From: Streptomyces antibioticus | GTDB lineage: Bacteria; Actinomycetota; Actinomycetes; Streptomycetales; Streptomycetaceae | DNA: 64,000 nucleotides | Direction of reading: 5' to 3' | Assembly (NCBI RefSeq): GCF_002019855.1 | Contig: NZ_CM007717.1 | Location: 1,430,452-1,494,451 of the forward strand | Part shown: positions 42,159 through 50,112 of the stretch, one piece after another | Layout: every line of letters begins with the position of its first letter | How positions within the stretch are numbered: position 1 is the stretch's first letter | Program-made: the position numbers and the translations under genes | Notes under the pieces: generated by a model | Database searches by the model: none | What the model saw: the letters and a program-made list of their open reading frames with translations, nothing else | Told to the model about the DNA's origin: nothing

Positions 42159-42650
42159 ATGAGCAGCGCGCCCGCCCCCTTCGACGAGCTCGACCGGAAG
42201 ATCATCACCGCTCTGATGGCGAACGCCAGGACGAGTTTCGCCGAGATCGGCACGGCGATCGGACTGTCGGCGACGGCGGTGAAGCGCCGGGTGGACCGGT
42301 TGCGGGAGACCGGGGTGATCACCGGGTTCACGGCCACGGTGCGGCCCTCGGCGCTGGGGTGGCGCACGGAGGCGTACGTGGAGGTGTACTGCGAGGGCGC
42401 CGCGCCCCCCAGACGGCTGGCGGAGGTGGTGCGCAACCATCCGGAGATCACCGCGGCGATGACGGTGACGGGCGGCGCTGACGCGCTGCTGCACGTGCGG
42501 GCGCGGGACGTGGAGCACTTCGAGGAGGTGCTGGAGCGGATCCGGGTGGAGCCGTTCATCCGCAAGACGATCAGTGTGATGGTGCTGTCCCATCTGCTGC
42601 CGGAGAGTCCGGAGGCGGGCGCCACCCAGCACGCACCGGACGTGCGCTGA
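42159..42650 (+). CDS. Lrp/AsnC family transcriptional regulator
   Basis: A 163-residue regulator. Winged helix at about residues 8-60 (LDRKIITALMANARTSFAEI, then LSATAVKRRVDRLRETGVI) and an AsnC/RAM ligand domain (about 65-150). It diverges from the LytTR gene and lies 124 bases upstream of the dimethylargininase/ornithine aminotransferase operon on the same strand, which makes arginine or ornithine metabolism the likely target. ATG at 42159 has no strong ribosome binding site. Confidence 0.9.
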   Translation: MSSAPAPFDELDRKIITALMANARTSFAEIGTAIGLSATAVKRRVDRLRETGVITGFTATVRPSALGWRTEAYVEVYCEGAAPPRRLAEVVRNHPEITAAMTVTGGADALLHVRARDVEHFEEVLERIRVEPFIRKTISVMVLSHLLPESPEAGATQHAPDVR

Positions 42651-42774
42651 GCAGGCCGAAGACGCAGCATTCCTGCGCGGACACGCAACCGTTGTCGCTT
42701 GTCGGGCGTGGCCGTCGCTTCTTACCGTGGTGTCACCCCTCAGTCGACACCGTTGGAAGCGGAGGAACACCTCT

Positions 42775-43587
42775 GTGTCCCTGACCCGTGTGCGGCGCCC
42801 CCGGCGCTTTCTCGTCTGCGAACCCAGACACTTCGCCGTGCGGTACGCGATCAACCCCTGGATGCATCCCGACACCCCCGTGGACGTCGATCTCGCCCAG
42901 GAGCAGTGGCGGTCGCTGATCCACGCCTACCGGGCCCACGGGCATACGGTGGAGAGCGTGGAACCGGCTCCCGACCTGCCCGACATGGTCTTCGCCGCGA
43001 ACTCGGCGGTCGTCGTCGGCGGCCGGGTCTTCGGCTCGCTGTTCCACGCCCCCGAGCGCCGCCCGGAGTCCGTGCACTACGACACCTGGTTCAAGACCGC
43101 CGGGTACGAGGTGTACCGGCCCGAGTCGGTCTGCGAGGGCGAGGGCGACCTGGTGTGGACCGGCCGCTATCTGCTGGCCGGCACCGGGTTCCGCACCACC
43201 CGGGAGGCGCACCGCGAGGTGCAGGAGTTCTTCGGCCGTCCGGTGATCAGCCTGACGCTGGTGGACCCGCACTTCTACCACCTGGACACCGCCCTGTTCG
43301 TCCTCGACGACGACAACGTGGCGTACTACCCGGAGGCGTTCTCCCCGGGCAGCCGCGAGGTGCTCGCCGGACTGTTCCCGGACGCGGTGCTCGCCACCCG
43401 GGAGGACGCGCTGGCGTTCGGGCTGAACTCCGTCTCCGACGGCCGGCACGTCTTCATCGCGCCGCAGGCCGAGGCGCTCGCCGCCCGGCTCGGCGAGCAC
43501 GGCTACCTTCCCGTCCCCGTCGACCTGTCCGAGCTGCACAAGGCCGGCGGCGGCATCAAGTGCTGCACCCAGGAGATCCGCTCATGA
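42775..43587 (+). CDS. dimethylargininase / amidinotransferase-fold hydrolase
   Basis: A 270-residue protein of the guanidino-group-modifying superfamily. LVCEPRHFAVRYAINPWM, PDMVFAANSAVVVG, EGEGDLVWTG, PHFYHLDTALFVL and the C-terminal GGGIKCCTQEI carry the family Asp, Glu, His and nucleophilic Cys (Cys263 or Cys264). Homologues convert dimethylarginine to citrulline, but others in this fold act on arginine itself. GTG at 42775 has GGAGGAA ahead. Its stop overlaps the ornithine aminotransferase start (ATGA), so an arginine-to-ornithine-type route feeding RocD is a reasonable inference. Confidence 0.85.
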   Translation: MSLTRVRRPRRFLVCEPRHFAVRYAINPWMHPDTPVDVDLAQEQWRSLIHAYRAHGHTVESVEPAPDLPDMVFAANSAVVVGGRVFGSLFHAPERRPESVHYDTWFKTAGYEVYRPESVCEGEGDLVWTGRYLLAGTGFRTTREAHREVQEFFGRPVISLTLVDPHFYHLDTALFVLDDDNVAYYPEAFSPGSREVLAGLFPDAVLATREDALAFGLNSVSDGRHVFIAPQAEALAARLGEHGYLPVPVDLSELHKAGGGIKCCTQEIRS

Positions 43588-44810
43588 CCGCGCCCGCACC
43601 CACCCGCAGTTCCGGCGACCTGATCCGCGCCGAGGAGCCGGTCCTCGCCCACAACTACCACCCGCTGCCCGTGGTCGTCGCGCGCGCCGAGGGCGCGTGG
43701 GTCGAGGACGTCGAGGGCCGCCGCTACCTGGACATGCTGGCGGGCTACTCGGCCCTCAACTTCGGGCACCGGCACCCGCTGCTGACCGAGGCGGCGCACC
43801 GCCAGCTCGACCGGCTCACGCTGACCTCGCGCGCCTTCCACAACGACCGCCTCGCGGAGTTCGCGGAGCGGCTCGCCGCGCTGACCGGCCTGGACATGGT
43901 GCTGCCGATGAACACCGGCGCCGAGGCGGTGGAGAGTGCCATCAAGGTGGCCCGCAAGTGGGCCTACGACGTGAAGGGCGTCCCCGCCGACCGGGCGACG
44001 ATCGTGGTGGCGGCGGAGAACTTCCACGGCCGTACGACGACGATCGTGAGCTTCTCCACGGACGAGACGGCGCGGGCCGGCTTCGGCCCGTTCACGCCGG
44101 GCTTCCGGATCGTGCCGTACAACGACCTGGCCGCGCTGGAGGCGGCGGTCGACGAGACGACGGCGGCGGTGCTGATCGAGCCGATCCAGGGCGAGGCCGG
44201 TGTCGTCATCCCCGACGACGGCTATCTGACCGGGGTGCGGGAGCTGACCCGCCGCGCGAACTGCCTCTTCATCGCGGACGAGATCCAGTCGGGGCTCGGG
44301 CGGACCGGGCGGACGCTGGCCGTGGAGCACGAGGGCGTCGTCCCGGACGTGGTGCTGCTGGGCAAGGCGCTGGGCGGCGGGATCGTGCCGGTGTCGGCGG
44401 TGGTGGCGCGCCGCGAGGTGCTGTCGGTGCTGCGGCCGGGCGAGCACGGCTCGACGTTCGGCGGGAACCCGCTGGCGGCGGCGGTCGGCACGGCGGTGGT
44501 GGAGCTGCTGGAGACCGGTGAGTTCCAGCGGCGGGCGGCCGAGCTGGGCACGGTCCTGCGGGACGGTCTGGCCGAGCTGGTCGGCCACGGCGTGGCGGGC
44601 TTCCGGGCGCGCGGGCTGTGGGCGGGCGTCGACGTCGACCCGGCGCTGGGCACCGGCCGTGAGGTCAGCGAGCGGCTGATGCGCGAGGGCGTCCTGGTGA
44701 AGGACACCCACGGCTCGACGATCCGGCTGGCGCCGCCGCTGACCGTCACCGAGGAGGAACTGCGCTCGGCGCTGGGCTCGTTGCGGAAGGTCCTGACCTC
44801 GGGGGCCTGA
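43584..44810 (+). CDS. rocD: ornithine--oxo-acid transaminase
   Basis: A 408-residue class III PLP aminotransferase. NYHPLPVVVARAEGAWVEDV at the N-terminus, MNTGAEAVESAIKVARKW, AAENFHGRTTTIVSFSTDE, EPIQGEAGVVIPDDGYL, IADEIQSGLGRTG and VLLGKALGGGIVPVSAV (PLP Lys in LGKAL) are all typical of ornithine aminotransferase. It transfers the delta-amino group of ornithine to 2-oxoglutarate, giving glutamate semialdehyde. Translationally coupled to the dimethylargininase-like gene. A candidate terminator hairpin follows at 44820-44844. Confidence 0.93.
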   Translation: MTAPAPTRSSGDLIRAEEPVLAHNYHPLPVVVARAEGAWVEDVEGRRYLDMLAGYSALNFGHRHPLLTEAAHRQLDRLTLTSRAFHNDRLAEFAERLAALTGLDMVLPMNTGAEAVESAIKVARKWAYDVKGVPADRATIVVAAENFHGRTTTIVSFSTDETARAGFGPFTPGFRIVPYNDLAALEAAVDETTAAVLIEPIQGEAGVVIPDDGYLTGVRELTRRANCLFIADEIQSGLGRTGRTLAVEHEGVVPDVVLLGKALGGGIVPVSAVVARREVLSVLRPGEHGSTFGGNPLAAAVGTAVVELLETGEFQRRAAELGTVLRDGLAELVGHGVAGFRARGLWAGVDVDPALGTGREVSERLMREGVLVKDTHGSTIRLAPPLTVTEEELRSALGSLRKVLTSGA

Positions 44811-44819
44811 GCGGGTGGT

Positions 44820-44844
44820 CCCCCGGCCGGTGCGCGGTCGGGGG
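44820..44844 (+). terminator. candidate terminator after rocD
   Basis: CCCCCGGCCG and CGGTCGGGGG pair as a 10-bp stem with one G-T type mismatch around GTGCG, nine bases past the rocD stop. There is no T-run, as is common in high-GC actinobacteria. Confidence 0.5.
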
Positions 44845-44932
44845 CTCCCGGGTGGCTCGGCCGCCGCCCTGCGGGCAGGGTGAGGAGTGGGTCAGGAGGT
44901 GGTGACCACTCTCAGCGACAGAGAGGTCGGCC

Positions 44933-47797
44933 GTGGGCACACACGACGAGGGCGAGGTTTCCCGTCGGCGGTTCGACGTGGCGGACGCCGCGCCCCTGCT
45001 GCTGGACGCCCGGGGGGCGGTGACGAGCTGGACCCGGCGCGCCGAGGAACTGCTCGGGTACGGGGCCGCCGAGGCGGTGGGCCGGGGTCTGGAGCGGCTG
45101 CTGACCGAGGCGGACGCGCTGCGGGCGCCGGAGGTCCTGGAGCGGGCCCGTCGGGAGGGCGGCTGGGCGGGGCTGCTGTGGGCGCGCCGCGAGGACGGCC
45201 GGGCGGTGCCGGTGATGGCCCGGATCACGCCGGCCGCCGAGCCGGGCGGGGTGTCGCGGTGGCTGCTGCTGCTCAGCGAGGTGGGTGAGGACGCCCCCGG
45301 CTGGAACATGAGCCGTTCGATGCTGGAGCAGATGCTCGGCGGTTCCCCGATCGGTATCGCGATCGTCGACACGGATCTGCGGTTCGTGTGGTCGAACGCG
45401 GCGCTGGCCCGGTTCGGCGGCGGCCCGCCCCGGGACCGGCTGGGGCTGCGCCTCGCGGACGTCCAGCCGGGTCTGGACTCGGAGGCGATCGAGGCCCAGA
45501 TGCGGCGGGTGCTGGCGACCGGTGAGACCGTCGTCGGGTACGAGCATCTGGGGCATCTGCGCAGCGCGCCGCACCGCGAGACGGCGCACATGATGTCGTT
45601 CACCCGGCTCGACGACGACCGGGGCCGTCCGACGGGGGTCTACTACACGGTCGTCGACATCACCGACCGGCACCGGGCCCGGCAGCGGCTCGCCCTGCTG
45701 GACCGGGCGGGGCGGCGGATCGGGCGCACCCTGGACATCGTGCGCACCGCCCAGGAACTGGCCGATGTGACGGTCCCGGGCTTCGCGGACGCGGTGACGG
45801 TGGATCTGCTGGAGCCGGTGCTGCGGGGCGCGGAGCCGACGGCGGACGGTATGCCCGCGGAGGGGGTCTCGTTGCGCCGGGCGGGGCTGCGGACGGCGCA
45901 GTGGTGGGGTGACGCGCCGGACGCCTCTCCGGTGGACGCGGGCGATCTGCTGTCCGCCTCGGCGGGCGGCGGGGGCCGGCTCACCGGCTCCCCCGCGGTG
46001 AGCTATCCGCTCGGTTCTCCCCCGGCCCGCTGTCTGGTCACCGGGCGGCCGTGGCGGGGCGAGCGGGCCGAAGGGCCCGGTGAGGCGTGGACGCGCGCGC
46101 TGCCGTCGGCGGGCGGGGCGGCGAGCGTGCTGATCGTGCCGGTGCGGGCGCGCGGGGCGGTGCTGGGGGTCACGACGTTTCTGCGGCGGCGCGGGCGGGA
46201 GCCGTTCGGCGAGGACGATCTGGCGCTGGCCGAGGATCTGGTGTCGCGGGCGGCCGTCTGTGTGGACAACGCCCGCCGCTACACGCGCGAGAGGGCGGCG
46301 GCGCTGGTGCTCCAGCGCAATCTGCTGCCCCACCGGCTGCCCGAGCAGGACGCGGTGGAGGCGTCCGCCTGCTACCGGCCGGCCGACGAACTCACCGGCC
46401 TGGGCGGCGACTGGTACGACCTCATCCCGCTGTCGGCGGCCCGGGTGGCGCTCGTCGTGGGCGAGGTGCCCGGGTTCGGCATCGACGCGGCGGCGGCCAT
46501 GGGCCGGGTGCGGACCGCGGTGCGCACGCTGGCGGCGCTGGATCTGCCGCCGGAGGAAGTGCTGGCGCATCTCGACGACCTGGTGGCCCGGATGGCCGCC
46601 GAGGAGGACCCGGCGTCCGACGGTCCCGACGGCGCGCAGGCGGTGGGGGCCGGGTGCCTGTACGTCGTCTACGACCCGGTCGGCGGACGCTGCGTGATGG
46701 CGGCGGCCGGGCATCCCGCGCCGGCCGTCGTGCTGCCCGACGGAAGTGTCACGTTCGTCGAGCTCCCCCAGGGACCCCCGCTGGGCGCGGGCGGAATGCC
46801 GTTCGAGGCGGCCGAGGTGATCCTGCCGGAGGGCAGCGTACTGGCACTCCACACGGACGGCCTGCTGGCCAAGGCCACGGAGGGGACCGGGGGCGCCTCG
46901 GTGGCCGGGGGCACCTGGGAGGCCACGCACGCCGGGGAGGGCGAGGGCACCGGGGAGGGCGGGGGCGCCGGGGAGGGCGAGGGCACCGGGGAGGGCGAGG
47001 GCACTGGGAGGACCGCGGACGCGGAGAAGGCCGGGCACGCCGGGGAGGCCACAGGGGCCGAGCGGGCTGCGGACGCCGGGGGCGTGACGGCCACGGGCAC
47101 CGGGGACGCCAGGGGGGCCGAGCACGCCGGGAAGGCCGGGGAAGCCAGGAAGGCCCCAGAGGCCGCGCAGGCGGTGGACGCCGAGGGTGCGGAGACGGCC
47201 ACAGACGCCGGAGACGCCGGCCAGGCCGAGAAGGTCGGGAGCATGGGCCGTACGGCGTCCACGCCGGCCGGCGAGCGGGAGCGGTTGCGGCGGGCCCTGG
47301 AGCACCGGGCGGCCACCCTCGATCTGCGCTGTCAGGCCGTGATCGACGCGCTGGTGCCGGACCGTCCGTACGACGACGTGGCGCTGCTGATGGCCCGGAC
47401 CCGGCGGCTGCCGCCGGACCGGTTGGCGGAGTGGGAGCTGCCGGCGGATCCGGCGGCGGTCGCGGAGGCGCGCAGGACGGCGAACCGGCGGCTGGCGGAA
47501 TGGGGTCTTGAAGAGCTGTCGTTCACCACCGAGCTGGTCGTCAGCGAGCTGGTCACCAACGCCATCCGGTACGCGGCGGGCCCGATCCGGCTGCGGCTGA
47601 TCCGGGAGCGCGCCCTGACCTGCGAGGTGTTCGACGGCGCGGCGACCGCGCCGCACCCCCGGCATCCGCGCGCCACCGACGAGGGCGGCCGCGGACTGCT
47701 GCTGGTCTCCCAGCTCAGCAGGCGCTGGGGCACCCGGTTTCTGCCCGAGGGCAAGGTCATCTGGTCCGAGCAGCCGCTCACGGACCCCGGCGTGTGA
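44933..47797 (+). CDS. PAS-PAS-GAF-SpoIIE-HATPase regulator with a low-complexity insert and altered metal motif
   Basis: A 954-residue relative of the gene at 3314-5785. Order: PAS (about 15-115), PAS (about 130-245, ending VVDITDRH), GAF (about 255-450), SpoIIE/PP2C (about 460-830, interrupted) and HATPase (about 835-945, SELVTNAIRYA). GGDWYDLIPL is intact near 491, and PYDDVALLMAR is present. The GDVxGHG motif reads GEVPGFG, with Glu511 for the metal-binding Asp. Right after HTDGLL (near 643) lies an insert of about 130 residues made of GEGEGT units and Ala/Gly/Glu triplets, absent from the paralogue. GTG at 44933 follows GAGAGG. Confidence 0.83.
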   Translation: MGTHDEGEVSRRRFDVADAAPLLLDARGAVTSWTRRAEELLGYGAAEAVGRGLERLLTEADALRAPEVLERARREGGWAGLLWARREDGRAVPVMARITPAAEPGGVSRWLLLLSEVGEDAPGWNMSRSMLEQMLGGSPIGIAIVDTDLRFVWSNAALARFGGGPPRDRLGLRLADVQPGLDSEAIEAQMRRVLATGETVVGYEHLGHLRSAPHRETAHMMSFTRLDDDRGRPTGVYYTVVDITDRHRARQRLALLDRAGRRIGRTLDIVRTAQELADVTVPGFADAVTVDLLEPVLRGAEPTADGMPAEGVSLRRAGLRTAQWWGDAPDASPVDAGDLLSASAGGGGRLTGSPAVSYPLGSPPARCLVTGRPWRGERAEGPGEAWTRALPSAGGAASVLIVPVRARGAVLGVTTFLRRRGREPFGEDDLALAEDLVSRAAVCVDNARRYTRERAAALVLQRNLLPHRLPEQDAVEASACYRPADELTGLGGDWYDLIPLSAARVALVVGEVPGFGIDAAAAMGRVRTAVRTLAALDLPPEEVLAHLDDLVARMAAEEDPASDGPDGAQAVGAGCLYVVYDPVGGRCVMAAAGHPAPAVVLPDGSVTFVELPQGPPLGAGGMPFEAAEVILPEGSVLALHTDGLLAKATEGTGGASVAGGTWEATHAGEGEGTGEGGGAGEGEGTGEGEGTGRTADAEKAGHAGEATGAERAADAGGVTATGTGDARGAEHAGKAGEARKAPEAAQAVDAEGAETATDAGDAGQAEKVGSMGRTASTPAGERERLRRALEHRAATLDLRCQAVIDALVPDRPYDDVALLMARTRRLPPDRLAEWELPADPAAVAEARRTANRRLAEWGLEELSFTTELVVSELVTNAIRYAAGPIRLRLIRERALTCEVFDGAATAPHPRHPRATDEGGRGLLLVSQLSRRWGTRFLPEGKVIWSEQPLTDPGV
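46880..47240 (+). repeat. low-complexity in-frame repeat inside a phosphatase domain
   Basis: Within the 44933-47797 gene, four 18-bp units encoding GEGEGT, GEGGGA, GEGEGT and GEGEGT run in tandem from about 46935 to 47006. About 220 bases of 9-bp-period sequence follow, encoding Ala-x-x triplets rich in Gly, Glu, Lys and Asp. The repeat keeps frame, so it expands or contracts without disrupting the protein. Confidence 0.8.
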
Positions 47798-47861
47798 CGC
47801 ACGGGCCGTCTGTCACATGCCATGGGAAAATGACCTAGGACCGGCGGATGGGGCACGAGCC

Positions 47862-49151
47862 ATGAACGACGCGGCGATCGACTACGCGAGAGTCTTCCAG
47901 GCGCTGCCCGGCATGGTCGCGCTGCTGACGCCGGGCCTGGTGTTCGCCGACGCCAACGAGGAGTATCTGCGGGTCGCGGGCCGCACACGCGAACAGGTGG
48001 TCGGACAGCATCTGTTCGAGGTCTTCCCGGACAACCCCAACGACCCGGACGCCAGCGGCATCCGCAATCTGGCGGCCTCGCTGCACCGGGTGGTCGCCAC
48101 GGGCGAGCGGGACGCGATGGCCCTCCAGCGCTACGACGTCGAGAGCCCCGACGGCTCCGGCGAGTGGGAGGAGCGGTACTGGAGCCCGGTCAACGTGCCG
48201 GTGCTCGGGCCCGACGGAGCGGTGGTGCTGCTGGTGCACCGCGTCGAGGAGGTCACCGAGCTGATCCGGGCCCGCGGCACGCGCGGCGCAACCGGTGGGT
48301 CCGGCACGTCCGGCACGTCCAGCGCCTCCGGCGGGCAACGGCCGGGCACCCGGGGCCGGATCCTGGAGGCCGAGCTGTACACGCGCGCCCGGGAGCTCCA
48401 GGAGGTCAACGAACGGCTGCGGCTGGCGCACGCGCGCGAGCGGGAGGTGGCGCTGGCGCTCCAGGAGGCGATGCTGCCCGCCCGCCGGGAGTTCCTCGGC
48501 GACCGACGGGTGGCCGTGCGCTACCGGCCGGCGGTGGGCGCGCTGAACGTGTGCGGGGACTGGTACGACCTGGTGAAGCTGGTCGGCGGCCACCGCCTCG
48601 GGGTGTCGGTCGGTGACGTCGTGGGGCACGGGCTGGGCGCGGCCGGGGTGATGGGCCAGTTGCGCAGCGCGCTCAGCGCCACCTCCCGGGTGGCGGAGGG
48701 TCCGGCCGAGGCGCTGAACGTCCTCGGCCGGTACGCGCATGTGGTGGACGGTGCCGAGTCGGCGACCGCGGTGACCACGTTCATCGACTTCGACCGCCGC
48801 ACCATCACCTACAGCAGCGCCGGGCATCCGCCGCCGGTGCTCGTGCACGCCGACGGCCGGGTGGAGTTCCTGGACCGGGCCACCGATCCGCCGCTCGACG
48901 CCCGCCCCGATCCGATGCCGCGGCCGCAGGCGTGCGTCCCCTTCGCGGACGGCGCCACCCTCGCGCTCTACACGGACGGTCTGGTGGAGCGCCGGCACGA
49001 GGACATCGACACCGGGCTCAACCGGCTCGCCGACGCGCTCGCCCGGCACCGCGCCGACGACCCCGAGCCCCTCGCCGACGCCGTCCTGCTGGAACTGCTG
49101 CCGCCGGGCGGTGCGACGGACGACACGGCGCTGGTGGTGGTACGGCTGTGA
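47862..49151 (+). CDS. PAS-SpoIIE protein phosphatase
   Basis: A 429-residue cytosolic phosphatase. PAS domain (about 5-135, VFQALPGMVALLTPGLVFAD), a Gly/Ser/Thr linker (GGSGTSGTSSASGG, about 147-160), a coiled-coil-like helix (LYTRARELQEVNERLRLAHA) and SpoIIE/PP2C (about 210-428). The metal motifs are intact: CGDWYDLVKL, GDVVGHGLGAA, YTDGLVERRH and TDDTALVVVRL. It lacks a HATPase. It is encoded 64 bases behind the large phosphatase, possibly co-transcribed. ATG at 47862 lacks a good ribosome binding site, so the start is moderately sure. Confidence 0.85.
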   Translation: MNDAAIDYARVFQALPGMVALLTPGLVFADANEEYLRVAGRTREQVVGQHLFEVFPDNPNDPDASGIRNLAASLHRVVATGERDAMALQRYDVESPDGSGEWEERYWSPVNVPVLGPDGAVVLLVHRVEEVTELIRARGTRGATGGSGTSGTSSASGGQRPGTRGRILEAELYTRARELQEVNERLRLAHAREREVALALQEAMLPARREFLGDRRVAVRYRPAVGALNVCGDWYDLVKLVGGHRLGVSVGDVVGHGLGAAGVMGQLRSALSATSRVAEGPAEALNVLGRYAHVVDGAESATAVTTFIDFDRRTITYSSAGHPPPVLVHADGRVEFLDRATDPPLDARPDPMPRPQACVPFADGATLALYTDGLVERRHEDIDTGLNRLADALARHRADDPEPLADAVLLELLPPGGATDDTALVVVRL

Positions 49152-49317
49152 CGGCCCGTCAGGTGGCGTGTCAGGTGGTGTGCCAGGGGGCGGGGAGCCG
49201 CTCCCGCACCGGTTCCGGGCGCCGCGGCCTGCGCCTACACTGGCAGCCCACATCACACCCGTTGACCTGCTGGAACACGGCGACGGCAGCGGTCCGCCCG
49301 GCTGAGGAGCGATCCCC

Positions 49318-50043
49318 TTGTTCTACTACCTCCTGAAATACGTGGTGCTGGGACCGCTGCTCAAACTGACCTTCCGTCCGCGGATATCCGGCCTGGAGCA
49401 CATCCCGGAGTCGGGCGCGGCCATCGTGGCGGGCAATCATCTGTCGTTCGCGGACCACTTCCTGATGCCGGCGGTCCTCAAACGGCGCATCACCTTCCTG
49501 GCCAAGGCCGAGTACTTCACCGGCCCCGGTCTCAAGGGACGGCTGACGGCGGCCTTCTTCCGCAGCGCCGGGCAGATCCCGGTGGACCGCTCGGGCAAGG
49601 AGGCGGGCCAGGCCGCGATCCGCGAGGGCCTCGGCGTGCTGTCCAAGGGCGAACTGCTCGGCATCTACCCGGAGGGCACCCGCTCGCACGACGGCCGTCT
49701 GTACAAGGGCAAGGTCGGGGTGGCGGTGATGGCGCTGCGGGCCGGGGTGCCGGTGGTCCCCTGCGCGATGATCGGCACCTTCGAGGCGCAGCCGCCCGGC
49801 AAGGTCCTGCCGACCCCGCACCCGGTGACCATCCGCTTCGGCGAGCCCCTCGACTTCTCCCGCTACGCGGGCATGGAGGGCGAGAAGGCGATCCTGCGCG
49901 CGATCACGGACGAGATCATGTACGCGATCCTGTCGCTGTCGGAGCAGGAGTACGTCGACCGGTACGCGGCGGTCGTGAAGGCGGAGGAGACCGCCGCCAA
50001 GGCGGAGCGGCAGCGCAAGTTCCCCAGACTGCCGCGCCGTTGA
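49318..50043 (+). CDS. 1-acyl-sn-glycerol-3-phosphate acyltransferase (PlsC-like)
   Basis: A 241-residue membrane-associated acyltransferase. The HX4D motif is NHLSFADH (about residues 40-47), the third block is YPEGTRSHDGRLYKGKVGVA (about 119-138) and VPVVPCAMIGT follows. It acylates lysophosphatidic acid to phosphatidic acid in phospholipid synthesis. TTG start at 49318 is supported by GAGGAG seven to twelve bases upstream and a good N-terminus (FYYLLKYVVLGPLLKL, membrane-surface helix). It converges with tap across a strong bidirectional terminator. Confidence 0.92.
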   Translation: MFYYLLKYVVLGPLLKLTFRPRISGLEHIPESGAAIVAGNHLSFADHFLMPAVLKRRITFLAKAEYFTGPGLKGRLTAAFFRSAGQIPVDRSGKEAGQAAIREGLGVLSKGELLGIYPEGTRSHDGRLYKGKVGVAVMALRAGVPVVPCAMIGTFEAQPPGKVLPTPHPVTIRFGEPLDFSRYAGMEGEKAILRAITDEIMYAILSLSEQEYVDRYAAVVKAEETAAKAERQRKFPRLPRR

Positions 50044-50059
50044 CGGTACGTCACATACG

Positions 50060-50094
50060 CGAGGGGCGGCCGGAGTCGATCCGGCCGCCCCTCG
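50060..50094. terminator. bidirectional terminator between the acyltransferase and tap
   Basis: CGAGGGGCGGCCGG and CCGGCCGCCCCTCG are a perfect 14-bp inverted repeat around AGTCGAT. It begins 17 bases after the acyltransferase stop and ends 18 bases before the tap stop, serving both convergent genes. Confidence 0.85.
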
Positions 50095-50112
50095 TCGTAC
50101 GGGTGGCGCGTG

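Noticed and set aside
46933..47240. Frameshift or assembly error as the cause of the low-complexity insert in the phosphatase
   Set aside because: The frame is kept on both sides, the repeat units are multiples of three, and the phosphatase domain resumes normally. Short-read collapse of the copy number remains possible.
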